Source of the DNA: Heliopora coerulea | Lineage: Eukaryota; Cnidaria; Anthozoa; Scleralcyonacea; Helioporidae | Direction: 5' to 3' | DNA: 64,000 nt | NCBI GenBank assembly: GCA_030142905.1 | Contig: JASJOG010000096.1 | Location: 992,001 to 1,056,000, forward strand | Part shown: piece after piece, positions 1 to 10,703 of the stretch | How positions within the stretch are numbered: the stretch's first letter is position 1 | Layout of the letters: each line of letters begins with the position of its first letter | Program-made: the position numbers and the translations under genes | The notes under the pieces: generated by a model | Seen by the model: the letters and a program-made list of their open reading frames with translations, nothing else | Told to the model about the DNA's origin: nothing | The model's database searches: none

Positions 1-341
1 CTAGGTTCAAGTTTTCAATCGTTGTACCACTTCAAGGGAATTACGGTATTCAACTCCGCCAGCAACTCACCAGATTTATTTTATCTGTAGATCCGCACTT
101 GAAACGTTAAGTATTTTTTCGACTTGTATGCCCACTTTCAAATTTTTTTCCAAATTCCTGTACACTTAAGATCCCTTTGGGTTTAGAAATTTACCTACCA
201 ACACTGGTACGTGTTGTATATCAGCAAAATATACCGAACTTTACACACAAGGGTTTGTGAACTGACAGGTATTTTTGGCCCACGCGGGTCACAAGATATT
301 TTCTCCTTCGTTGCCCAGCGTTCTTTCGCACATGGGACGAA

Positions 342-2100
342 ATGGCCATGCTAGCTGTCTCTTTGAATCATTTTTTCATTTTGTGCTACGACAATTCCGA
401 ATTATACGTTCCCCTCAGAGAAATCTATCGTGCTTATGGTGATTATGGAACAACAAATTACAACAATGGAATTAATGAAAGAACAAAGCAAAAACACAAA
501 AGAGAACAAAGAACAAAGGGGAAAAATTCATGCACGAAGAAAATTTTCTGTGCTATCTCATTAAGTCGAGAGAAGGGTCGCCAAGATAGTACGTTACCCT
601 TAGCTGAGAAAGCATACCGACAGGAAGTAGTGGAGGAGTTTTTAAAGGCCGGGATTCCCATCAGAAAAATAGACAGGCTTCGTCCTCTGTTGGAAAAAAA
701 TGGCTATCGACTTACCAGCAGCGCCAATCTCGGGCAGTACATAGCCCTTATTTTCAAACAGGAAGTTGCTAGTATAAAGAAAGAACTATCTGTGCCAGGA
801 GAGGGAGAGATGACAAGGGATGCATCGGTAATTTTTGATGGAAGCACCAGACAAGGCCAGGCAATTGCAGTGATCGTTCGCTTCATCGATGACGCATAGA
901 ACGTAACGCAACGCCTCATACGAATTGACATCTGCTCCAAGTCAGTAAATTCAGAAGGGCTGGCAAGAGTTCTCAACGAAACCCTTTGTGTTGAATTTGG
1001 AATACGGGGAAAGTCGTTCCTTGCAGCGATGAGGGATGGGGCGAGTGTGAATCAAGCGGCGTTGAATCGGATGGCATTCATCTTCCCAGAGATGCTGAAC
1101 GTTGTTTGCTTTTCCCACACGCTGGACAATGTAGGCAACCATCTGGATATTCCTAATCTTGTGGAGTTTGTAGACCTGTGCATCCGGCTCTTCAGTCACA
1201 GCTACGAAGCAAAGTTGGCGTGGCAGACCCAGACTGGTCGCAAGCCAAAGTCATACAGTGAAACACGATGGTGGTCGAAGTGGGAGGTGTTCAAGCAGCT
1301 GTTAGAGCAGTTTGGAGATGTTGAGCAATTTTTACAAGTGGCTGAAGTAGATAGGATCGCTCCGCATATTGTATCCACAGCTTCAAGCTATTCTCGCTGA
1401 TCCAGAGCGCCTTGTCAGTGTTAAACTCGAGCTGGCTGTCACCATTGATGTCGGAGAGCATTTTGTAAAGGCCACTTACGACTTAGAAGGTGATGGCCCT
1501 TTTGTGTTTTCGTGCTACGAGAGGCTGAAGGCTGTTGCCGAGGCCTGTCAGGCTCCACATTTTCCTCATACACGTGAAGTTGCTATTGCAATTGCCAATG
1601 AAGATGCTACACAGGTCGCCGCGACTCTTGAACAGAGAGCAAAATCATGTATGCAGCCAGCTGTACAGTGGTTCTTTCGGAAGTTTAATATGGAGCTTTA
1701 TAACCCAGTCTCGGCCTTCAAGGCTGCAAGAATCATGTGCCCAGCCACTGTCCAGTGGTTGAGACCTACTCCCGCTGCAGTAGAAACCCTCAGAATCTTC
1801 CCGTTCCTCAACAATGATGCAACCATCAATGATCTGATCAGAGAGCTACCGCAGTACGTCGCCGCTGCCGAAGAAGTGGTCATCCAATGCGAGGAGAAGA
1901 AAGTAGAGTGGTGGCAGCTCCACGCAGAGCGACTTCCTAATTGGTCCTCCGCTGTCAAGAAGGTGCTACTGGTTCATCCCTCTTCTGCTGCCTCAGAGAG
2001 AGTATTTAGCATACTCTCAGCCTCGTTCAATGACCAGCAGGATAGTTCACTTTCGGATTACTTACAAGCAAGTGTGATGCTGCAATACAACAAGCGCTAA
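342..2100 (+). pseudogene. hAT transposase pseudogene, copy 1
   Basis: The decayed transposase has hAT landmarks in order: FLKAGIP near 640, VIFDGSTR near 830, the AMRDGASVN block near 1030 (around one catalytic Asp of the family), CFSHTLDNVGNH near 1110, a Trp-rich RWWSKWE block near 1267, and the C-terminal dimerisation motif SSAASERVFSIL near 1980, ending in LQYNKR and a stop at 2098-2100. Two lesions are visible. A TAG at 897-899 sits where copy 2 has TGG (Trp), after which the same frame continues. A frameshift near 1365-1390 moves the rest into another frame. The N-terminal zinc-finger region of copy 2 is not recognisable here. It cannot encode a working enzyme as it stands. Confidence 0.85.
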
Positions 2101-2149
2101 GCTATGCTAGAACATATTAAATGTGATACATCGTTAAGTAACCTATTCT

Positions 2150-3565
2150 AGTCTAGAATGAAGTGCAGTAGTTCTTTGGCAGCCGTCGGACTGTCGTCCA
2201 TGACCTAGCGCATTTGCGAACATTTCCTCTGGTGACTAGCCAATCCAATACGTGAACGGCAGACACGGCCACAGTCCCCACAGATATACCCCGATGCTGC
2301 TGTTACTGATGCTGCTACCTTTGCAGCAGCCTTTCTCTTTGCTCTCTTTGCGTCGATGTCGGCTTTCAGCTTTGTCTCCCCGCTCGGAGTGCCTGGCTGC
2401 ACGTGGTCTTCCATTTACCTCGGTCTTCAGCAAGTAGTTCCCAGTTGTCGGCTGGCAGACTTGTCGCAAGCATGTCTCTCTTGCGACATCCCTGAAGCGT
2501 AGCTTAGGTCTGCCAACAGGCCTCCACCCAAGTTCCAGCTCCCCATACAAAAGGTCCTTGGGGATTCGACCATCTTCCATTCGGCGGATATGGCCTAACC
2601 ACCTCAGTCTACGTTGTCTGAGGAGGGTGTACATCGAGGGAATACCTGCCCTTTCAAGTACTGCATTGTTAGAGACCTTATCTTTCCATGAAATGGACAG
2701 GATGCGGCGAAGGCATCTCATATGGAAGGTGTGCAAGCGTTTCTCCTGCCCAGCATAGGTGGTCCATAAAATAAGGTCCGTAAAATAAGGTGCTCACGAT
2801 GCAGGCACGATAGACTGCAATTTTAGTCTGGGTAGTAAGTTTCTTGTTCTCCCACACTCGAGCAGAAAGCTTGGCTGTTAGTTGCAGCCTTTCCGATTCT
2901 CATTCCGAGCTCCACATCAAGAGGGGCATTGTTAGAGGTGGTAGAGCAAAGATAGGTAAACTGCGAGACGACATCCAGAGTGTAGCCTTTGATGGTAAGA
3001 GCAGGCGTGGCTTCGGAGCCTTGGCACATGACTTTCGTCTTCTTCAGGCTGATGGTAAGTCTAAAAACCTCACACGCATTAGAGAACCGGTCGAGAAGGT
3101 TCTGGAGCTTTTCTTCACTGTGTGAGACAAGGGCAGCATCATCAGCGAAGAGAAAGTCGCGCAGCATTACTTTGCGAACTTTGGTCTTTGCTCGAAAGCG
3201 TGCAGGGTAGAAGAGTTTCCCGTCAGATCGAGTACGTAATAGGATGCCTTCATCAGCTGACCTGATTGTGTGTTTCAGGAGGACAGAAAAGAAGATATTG
3301 AAGAGTGTTGGAGCCAGTACACAGCCTTGTTTCACACCGCTGTTTATGTCGAATGCCTCAGACATGCTTTCATCATATTGCACAGTACCCCGTGTCCCGT
3401 CATGAAATGACTTGATGAAGCTCAGGAGTTTTGGAGGGCAACCAATTAATGGCAGAATCTTGAAAAGGCCATCTCGACTGACCAAGTCAAAGCTCTTTGT
3501 TACATCGATAAATGCGATGAAAAGGGGCTGTTGTTGCTCTCAGCACTTCTCCTGGAGTTGCCTCA
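2150..3565 (-). mobile_element. 5'-truncated non-LTR retrotransposon nested in hAT copy 1
   Basis: Read on the minus strand, a reverse transcriptase runs from about 3565 (IAFIDVTKSFDLVSRDG) through GVKQGCVLAPTLFNIFFSVL and the catalytic LFADDAALVSH block near 3150. It continues into the C-terminal RQRRLRWLGHIRRM region (2640-2590) and ends in a Cys-His finger (CGDCGRVCRSRIG...H) near 2270-2215. The reading frame is broken between 2823 and 2736, and a short tandem duplication (ggtccRtaaaataa, twice) lies at 2759-2788. The endonuclease and N-terminal part of the RT are missing, as in 5'-truncated LINE insertions. The lineage resembles RTE/RTE-X-like elements, but I cannot settle the clade by eye. 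Confidence 0.8.
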
Positions 3566-3702
3566 GTGAGAAGATAGTTGTGTTTTATTAGAGCAAGTGT
3601 GCAACTCAAGATAAAGAAGATATCATGCTTTATTAACAATAAATACATAATTTGGACTTGTTTTGTGTTTCTTTTTTGAAAAGCACGTTTCAAGAAAAAG
3701 TA

Positions 3703-3775
3703 GCATAATTTTCAAAAACGAGCATAATTTGAGCATAATTTGGAAAAAACATGGGCAATGCTAGTAGCGTAATAT
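3703..3775 (+). repeat. Subterminal GCATAAT cluster of hAT copy 1
   Basis: Three close copies of AGCATAATTT plus the diverged inverted pair GCGTAATATGC lie within 75 bases of the right end. The same heptamer recurs at both ends of the hAT at 51031-53851. In hAT elements such subterminal repeats are usual transposase binding sites; that role is inferred here. Confidence 0.6.
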
Positions 3776-3788
3776 GCTACTTTTACTA

Positions 3789-6302
3789 GAACAATCTATA
3801 AAGGCCTATTCCCAGGCCCTTATAGCATTGAGAACATACGCCGAAATTTTTGGCGGGGAGTTTAAAATTGGACTTTTTTGGCAATACTGACAGATATCTT
3901 GGAAACGAATGGACAAAATCGAAAACTGTAAAAAAACTTACTAGCCAGTTTTTAATCCTCTTTACAAATAACTAAAAACCGTGAACGGTTTTTATGCACT
4001 TCAATGAGTCCGAATATTGCAGTAATGATAGTATATTAGCTGGAAATGAACAGCAGAATCTGTAGTCAATCGTTAATGTATCATGACGGGAACAAAAACA
4101 TTTCTTAAAAAAAGAAACAAAATAAAAGAGGCAAAAGAAATTAAATGAGTGGTGAAGTGTTGCGTTCAGATTATTTTCCTTATATTTTGCGTCTTCATTA
4201 TGAATAAATTACGAGCCAACATTGGCATAACTTGTACATTTCTTGGGCCGTAAACAATGTTGAATCTAGTAAATTTCGTGCTGCAATGTTTAGAACAGAT
4301 TATCGGGCCTTTCTTGAACAGTATTGTAAATTTGTCATCTTACACTCTGGAAATTCTAAAACTACCAAATTATTTGACAGTGCTAAATGTGAAGTTACCA
4401 ATTGGCAGTTCGCACATAACGTCATGGCGGTAATGTTGGTGGAACTTTCATAGGAGCACCAACGTGGCCACCATATCATTGTCTTTTGAATTTCAAGGGA
4501 TTGATTGCAAACCATAAATTATTTTCAGTGAATCCTGGTTCATTCTTTTATTTAAACGTTCTTAGATTTTGGCCTACAAAAGGCAATACGGAAATAGAGG
4601 CGTGCAGGTCGAGTATTCAACAAATGCGGAGGTGCAGTCCTGCCTACCCTGGCTGACAGCCCCTATGTTAAGCGAAATTTCGCAACCCAGGGTAATATTT
4701 TGAGCTTACGTGGTGCTTTTTGTGTGGAAGCGAGCCAACCCTTCCAAATGGGCTGTCCCTCTGCCGAGATTTCGCTTTTAAGTTAAATCCCTTCTAAAAT
4801 TTGTTTTCATTTAAGTCAGAGAAGGGCCAGCACTCCTTGACAACATCCCGCTGTTGACTACCCAAAATCTCGGATAGGAAGACTGGAAATTTTCCATGTA
4901 AAGTCACTCAAGAGGGCTCGCTATTCTAATAAACGTGGAAATTTTCTATATAAATGTACTCAAGGGGAAGCTAGCTCCCCCCCCCCCCCAAGAAGGGCCG
5001 GAAACATATAAAGCAAGCATGTGGTTTTAGAGACAGCGCTCCTCGAAAAGCTAGAAAATTCCCATGTAAAAGCACGATGAAGTTAAGCCCTTTTACTTGG
5101 GCAATCTTTACCAGTAGGGCTGGCTCGCCACCATATAAACATTTCCTTTTTAAGATTACCCATGTGACCAAGCCTCGTTAAATTTGCCAGCCTTGCTGAG
5201 CTTGAAACTAAAATACAGAGAACCAAGATACTTTTACCTGAAGAAAAGCACTGGAATAAGACGACGCTGTTAAGGCCATATCTCAACCTGACGGCAAATG
5301 CATAGACTGCCCCAACATGAGCATTTCAAGATGGCGCCTCAACTATCATCTCAGCTATCATCTTCTCAGCCTGGGTTTGTTTCGGCGTCACCAGAGAGGG
5401 TAGCTGTTGCATTATCATAGTAAGATACCATACTTGCTGACCATTTTAGTCTTGCTCTGCTCTTTCTTGCACCAAATTGCACCAAACCTAGGCATTATCG
5501 GCAGAACATCGATCTTCCTCGTTTATCTTTGAACAGTCTCTCGGAATTGATAGCTACAGAATAAACCAGATAATAAGAAAGGTGGGAAGAGGAATCTACA
5601 ATTCAATTTCAAATCATTACTGCCGCGAGAGTGGGGTGGTCGGATCAAATTGACCCCGGGCCCGGAAGAAATCAAATTGCCCGGTTGGCCAGAAAATACT
5701 ACATTGAATTCAGATTTTTTTTTGTCACTGGAAAGAAGAACTATTGCTCGTATGCTAACAATGGTTCTATGTAAAATAAGAAAATATGAACATTTTCGCA
5801 TTCCAATTTGTTCACTTCCATGTTCCAGGCTCAAAAAGACCAGTATGCGATTTTACATTACATGATGTTTCCACTTACATGACATCTTTGTGCGATCTTC
5901 CACGTGAAGTGACACTTCAGAGGATGGACAGTATCAGTGGCGTAACGACGGGGGGTGCAATGGGTGCAACTGTCCCGGGCGGCACTTCTCTTAAAATTAC
6001 AGTGAAGACACCGCATTTATTTTAAGCTCCGTTTTCATCTTTTCTGTCTGATTCTAATTTTATGCTCCATTTCCTTAGAAACGTCTGTATAATTAGCATT
6101 TCTGTACCTTGTTTTTGGCCAAAACCGCATGCTATTAGCTGAGTCATATCCGATTGTAATTGTAATTAATACAACTATTACGAAAATATCTTTGGAAACG
6201 AAAACTCACTTGAATTACTTAAAAAAAATCAAGATAATTCTGAAACAAAGTTAATCATAATCAAGAGACAACTTTAAACAGTATACATCAAAATATATTC
6301 TG
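3789..6302. other. Intergenic sequence without a recognisable gene
   Basis: Only short chance ORFs are present. Visible items are a C homopolymer at about 4979-4988 and a stretch near 4022-4060 (aatgatagtatatt...aatgaacag) that resembles the end of the foldback element at 36418-36838. At 5937 a CAGTGGCGTAACG sequence looks like a lone hAT-type terminal repeat; no matching opposite end was found nearby. AT-rich sequence fills the rest. Confidence 0.5.
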
Positions 6303-9300
6303 ACAATACAATACAATACAATACTTTATTGACATCTCCCCATAAGAGTTTTTCAGTGACAATAATTAATAGATAAAAGTTGAAAACTATACAGTATATT
6401 AATAAATATTAAAGATAATAATTAAAGTAATTAAAAACTAGCTAACATTGGCGACAGGATAACTCATCGTAACTCATCATAACTCATCGTAAAAGTCTTT
6501 CATAAGATGTTTTCTTAAATTACGCTTAAAATTATTTAAACATTTACTAAGCTTAATTTCAGATGGCAAGTTATTCCATATATTAACGATTCTATAAGAG
6601 TAGGACCTCTGCCCTGTTTTTGTTTTAAGTAATGGAATATTCAAATTCTGCAAACTTCTAGTCACTCGCCCACTTACGTTACCACTAAAAATAAATTTAT
6701 TACGTAAGTATTCTGGAGCCATGCCCGTCATACACTTAAACGCCATAACGGCATCCCTGAATTATTAATTGGTTTTTACTGGTAGCCACTTTAGGTTCTT
6801 AAGCACTGGAGTTACATGATCGTATTTCTTAGTGTTACTAACTATGCGGGCAGCAAAATTTTGAACACTTTGCAGCTTCCTAATATTTGTATCAATAGTA
6901 TTAGACAACACCGAGGAACAGTAATACAATTTACTACAAACCAAAGCGTTTATGATTGTTATTCGTAAATCTTCCTCGAAAACATGTTTTACAAGGCTTA
7001 TCTGTCCTAATGCAGACATTCAAGAAGAAACTGTGTTTATATTACATGATTATTAAAGGTTAAGTTTTTGTCGAAGGTCATACCAAGATCCTTAACAGAT
7101 TGTGTTGGTACAAGTTCTTTACCTAACAGCGAGAGATGAAATTGTGGGAATCTTTCTGTCATTTGTCTGCTGCCATATATGATTAGTTTGGTCTTCTCCG
7201 GGTTTATTAACAAACGGTTGCCGAATCACCAGTCGCGGAATCTTAATAGGTCTTCATTCATACCAGCGACGGCGTTCTTGCAATCATGTACACCAAACGA
7301 CATGTACAATTTAGTATCGTCAACATAACAATCAGATGAGCAGTTTTTGGGTACAGTCGGTAGATCGTTCACATAGATGGTAAAAAGCAACGGTCCCAAA
7401 ATACTTCCTTGCGGGATACCGCTGGTCAACGGCAACGCATCCGAAAGTGTGGAATTAATACGCACAACCTGGTTCCTTTCAGACAAATAGCTAGTGAACC
7501 ATCTAAGAGCTGATGTTGAAGCACCAATATCCTGTAGCTTATCTAGAAGGATACTATGGTTGATGCTGTCAAACGCCTTACTCATGTCCAAAAGGACAAC
7601 TGCAGTAATTTTCTTTTGATCAATTGCCCCCCAGGATGGTATGGGTTGTGTGTATCAACGAGGTTTCGGTTGAGTGCCATTTCTTGTTGCCTCTCTGGTT
7701 TGTCGACAATCTCTTGTTTGACACTAAATATGGCATGAATTGATTTGGTGCAATTCGTTCACATACCTTAGACAATATAGGCAGTAATGATATGGGGCGA
7801 TTATTGTCCGGCTTTTCATGGTCACCTTGCTTTAGGATTGGTGTTACCTCTGCTATTTTCCAGATTTTTGGAAAAGTACCAGATGTAAGGGAATCATTGA
7901 TAATAGCGGTTAGAGTGGGAAGGATTGACGATAAACAATTTTTCAAAACGCGTACTGTTATTTTATCGTTCCCTGGAGCTTTTCCTGTTGGCATTGAATT
8001 GATTACCTTTTCGACTTCTTTGCATTCCACCGTTCCAAATGAAAATTGTTGTGCCAATGGATGACACCTTGAAACAAAGAATGGTTTGGTGATGTCGTAA
8101 TTACTTTGCTCAGCGAGATTCTTAATTTTTCCAACAGTTGTTTGCCCGATTGAAGTAAAAAATTCATTGAACTCATCTGCGACCCCTTTATCATCTTTAC
8201 TGTATGCCTTGCGACTAGCAGATTTCTTAGGGATGCAAGCTCTTATAGTTTTCCAAATACAGCCAGTATTACTAGGATTATTCCTGATTTGCAGCTCGAC
8301 ATACTCCTGTTCTGCGAACCTCAGTTCACGTTTAACTTCCCTCTTAAAGTTCTTATAGGCGGCCCATGCTAGAGGATCGTTCGTTTTTCTGGCGAGCTTT
8401 CGCCAGCTATCTCTTGTTTTCATTAGAGAAATGATTTCATCAGTGACATAGGGATTAGGTCGGCTCCGTATTTTAACGTTCTTGATAGGAACATGAGAAT
8501 CAAGCACCTGATTAAATATTAGATGAAATGCATTTAGTTTGTCCTCCACATCGTCGAAGATATTTACAACAGACCAAGGGGCAGAAGACATGTCTCTCTG
8601 GAAAGCAGTTTGATCGTAATTCTTGAAACTTCAAGTTGTAATATAGACAGGCTTGGCACGGTTTTTCTTTAAGCGAGGTCGTACACAAACAAGATCATGG
8701 TCGCTTATGGAGCAGGGGACTGCTTTCGCATTTTCTACTAAGCTTGTATTTGAAGCTAAGATAACATCAATTAGCGTTGTAGAATTCTCAGTTATCCTCG
8801 TTGTTTGCTTGATTAACTGTGTAAGATTGAAAGCACAGCAAAAATCCAATAACATCTGAGAGCCAGGGTCTTGAGAATTTAACAAATTACAATTTAAGTT
8901 CCCTAAAAATATTTGTCTTTATTACGAAAAAGGACAGAGACAAGCGTCCCGCTAAGGTCTTCATCAAAGCAGTTCAAAGTTGTATCAGGGGGGTCTGTAA
9001 ATTGTACAAACAACAAAATATTTATGGTTTCTTGCCTGGATTTTAAGCCAAAGCTGGTGCAAACCCGTGGAAGAAATCTTTGATAAGTCGTCCATGAGTT
9101 CAACTTTGTAACAATCCCTCACAAAGGCACAAACGCCACCTCCAATTTTGTTTAAACGGTCGAGGCGATAAATATTGTAGCCAGGTATTTCAACTTCAGT
9201 ATCCGAAAATGTGCTGTCCAACCACGTTTCAGAGACGGTAAAAATATCATATTCAGTTTTCAGCACAAGGTCTTTTGTTTGAATATGATGTTCTCCATTC

Positions 9301-9400
9301 TTGGTGGATCGAGCATTCAAATGAGCAATTTGTATATTTCGTTGTTGTTGTGGTTGCCTCTTTGCTTTAGTACCGTTGTTTGTCATACCAGGACAAATAA
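6303..9400 (-). mobile_element. Nearly full-length LINE (CR1/L2-type), minus strand
   Basis: The 3' end is marked by a short tandem tail, (aatac)n at 6305-6325 on the plus strand, followed on the element strand by coding sequence up to about 9386. The order endonuclease, reverse transcriptase, C-terminal domain matches ORF2 of CR1/L2-type elements, and a tandem-repeat 3' tail instead of poly(A) fits that group. No ORF1 is recognisable upstream of 9400, so the element is either 5'-truncated at ORF2 or lacks a recognisable ORF1. The target-site duplication was not identified. Confidence 0.85.
6477..9386 (-). pseudogene. LINE ORF2 (AP endonuclease + reverse transcriptase), disrupted
   Basis: On the minus strand the endonuclease begins near 9386 (IQIAHLNARS), continues with VSETWLDSTF and GGGVCAFVRD, shifts frame near 8910 (LGNLNCNLLN) and ends with the SDHDLVCVRPRL motif near 8690. 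RT follows from 8591: the linker SRPNPYVTDEI, GKAPGNDKITVRVLK, NNRPISLLPILSKVCE, then after a break MSKAFDSINHS, SGIPQGSILGPLLF and the catalytic YVDDTKLY near 7310. The C-terminal part is in two pieces (7019-6765 and 6746-6477, ending KHLMKDFYDEL). At least four frame breaks separate blocks that are continuous in active elements, so this is a dead copy. The endonuclease SDH and the YVDD catalytic aspartates are still readable. Confidence 0.85.
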
Positions 9401-9875
9401 TGACCTCTTAAAATTCACGATTTAAGTCAACAGCAAGATGGGACTTGCGAAATTATATTTCGAGTTTATTTCAAAGTTATTATGATACAAAATGAGTCCG
9501 TTAACATGCATAGGTTTCTACATACGGGTGACAAGTGTATAGTTGATCAAACTTAGTCGTGAGTAAATTATTTATCAGTTATTGGTCCTTCACGCCAGCC
9601 AGCTTTGGCTTTCCTGGCTAATTAATAAACATTTTTTTCGACAACTAGCCTAACCTATTGGTAGGAATGAGACATTGTTTATCGAAGGAGAGGGTAACAA
9701 GCAGCTATTGTTCTGTCATTGCGCATAAGCAAACCATAATTTGTAAGCAGTTATTTGCAGATGACTTAGCGGTCTTTCAGCGAATCAGTTGGTGGGAATG
9801 TTATATCGATATGATGCAATTTTATAATGATGTCAGTAAGTCTTATGTTACAAAAGCCACTGAAAAATACGACTG
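9401..9875. other. Spacer between LINE and short inverted-repeat element
   Basis: No gene is recognisable. At 9455-9485 the stretch tatttcgagtttatttcaaa is a diverged copy of a motif found in the palindromes at 41.8-42.8 kb and 53.3-53.5 kb and behind the Penelope-like fragment at 22.9 kb. A [11 protein letters not shown] stretch at 9755-9775 is too short to call a reverse transcriptase. Confidence 0.4.
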
Positions 9876-10127
9876 CAGAGGTGGATTTAGGCTGGGGCTC
9901 ATCAGACACGCGCCCTCCCACTTTTTTGATAAGCTGTCGTAAGGGGTTTTTTTGCTCAGGTACAAAACACAAGCATTAAACATGTCGACTACCAAGAAAT
10001 TCAGTTTCAAACAACACCAGAAACGACAGTAGTATAAAAATCCTTCCATTAAAATGGCACATAATGGAAGTGAATTCGTAAAAAAATTTTACGCCCCCAC
10101 TTTCTCAAAATTCTGGATCCACCCCTG
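9876..10127. mobile_element. Candidate short non-autonomous DNA element
   Basis: The ends are inverted repeats: CAGAGGTGGATTTAG at the left and, read on the other strand, CAGGGGTGGATCCAG at the right. CAG-type ends and a length near 250 bases fit a hAT-type MITE. The flanking octamers do not match, so a target duplication is not supported and the call rests on the terminal repeats alone. Confidence 0.4.
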
Positions 10128-10460
10128 GTCGGTCATGCGGGTATTCGTGATGTTATGATTATGATCGCGTTTAAAAGAAAAGTTTTTGTAACTCTTCAAA
10201 ACCCGCTAAAATCCCTGCAAAACGTCCAAGGGAATTTTTCCTCTTTAGAAAAAAAAGCTGAAAATGCAAACGGACAGAGAAATCAGCCGAACGCTGATGC
10301 GCGACTGCTGGTAGGTAGGTGGTTTTCGGTCAGCAGTAGCATCATTAAGTTCTGTACTCCTAAGTCCTGTGATGCACGATCAGTTTCTCAATAAAGAATA
10401 ATACGAAGTGTATAAGTAGTAAGTTTCAAGTAGTTAGTCATTTCAAAGTCAGTCTCGCGA
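10128..10460 (+). promoter_or_regulatory. Presumed AIFM1 promoter / 5' UTR region
   Basis: This interval lies between the last recognisable repeat and the AIFM1 start codon. It should hold the transcription start and 5' UTR by position. I see no convincing TATA box or other core promoter element; the assignment is by location only. Confidence 0.3.
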
Positions 10461-10703
10461 ATGTCCGTGCAAATTTTTTCTCGCGTACTGAAGCCGTCCT
10501 TGGGAAGAAATGTTCTTGGTAGACTATCTGGCAGAAACAGTCCGGGTACACAATGGAACAAGCGGAATACGCTATCACGAACGTTGAGAAACATTCGCTT
10601 CAGTTCGTCAAAGTCTGGAACAGGGGAATCTTCATCTAGTTTCAAGTCAGAAAATGTTCTCATGTTCACTGGTCTTGGATTGTTGGGCGGAGTCATTTTT
10701 TAC
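10461..10703 (+). CDS. AIFM1: AIFM1 exon 1: targeting peptide and membrane segment
   Basis: This exon encodes residues 1-81 and ends in phase 0 at donor gtatgt. The N-terminus is rich in Arg, Ser and Leu with almost no acidic residues, as in matrix-targeting peptides. The run [13 protein letters not shown] (69-81) fits the inner-membrane anchor of AIF. The open frame continues to 10901, but the donor and later exons show that this extension is intronic. No earlier in-frame ATG offers a better start. Confidence 0.85.

Larger units (their letters stand above)
1..3788 (+). mobile_element. hAT-family DNA transposon, copy 1 (left end outside window)
   Basis: The element carries a broken hAT transposase (342-2100) that matches, block for block, the copy at 51031-53851. 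Its right end is marked by a cluster of GCATAAT-type subterminal motifs at 3703-3775. The last bases, read from the other strand, begin TAGTAAAAGTAGCATATTAC, which resembles the terminal repeat of the second copy (TAGGGWTAGATACATTATGC). By comparison with copy 2, the left terminal repeat should lie roughly 200 bases before position 1, so the target duplication cannot be checked. A 5'-truncated LINE is inserted between the transposase stop codon and the right end. Bases 1-341 show no recognisable coding sequence and probably belong to the degraded 5' part. The element type is firm; the exact right boundary is an inference. Confidence 0.75.

Noticed and set aside
9736..9800. FADDLAV reverse-transcriptase active site
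   Set aside because: Only seven residues match, with no RT-like sequence on either side.
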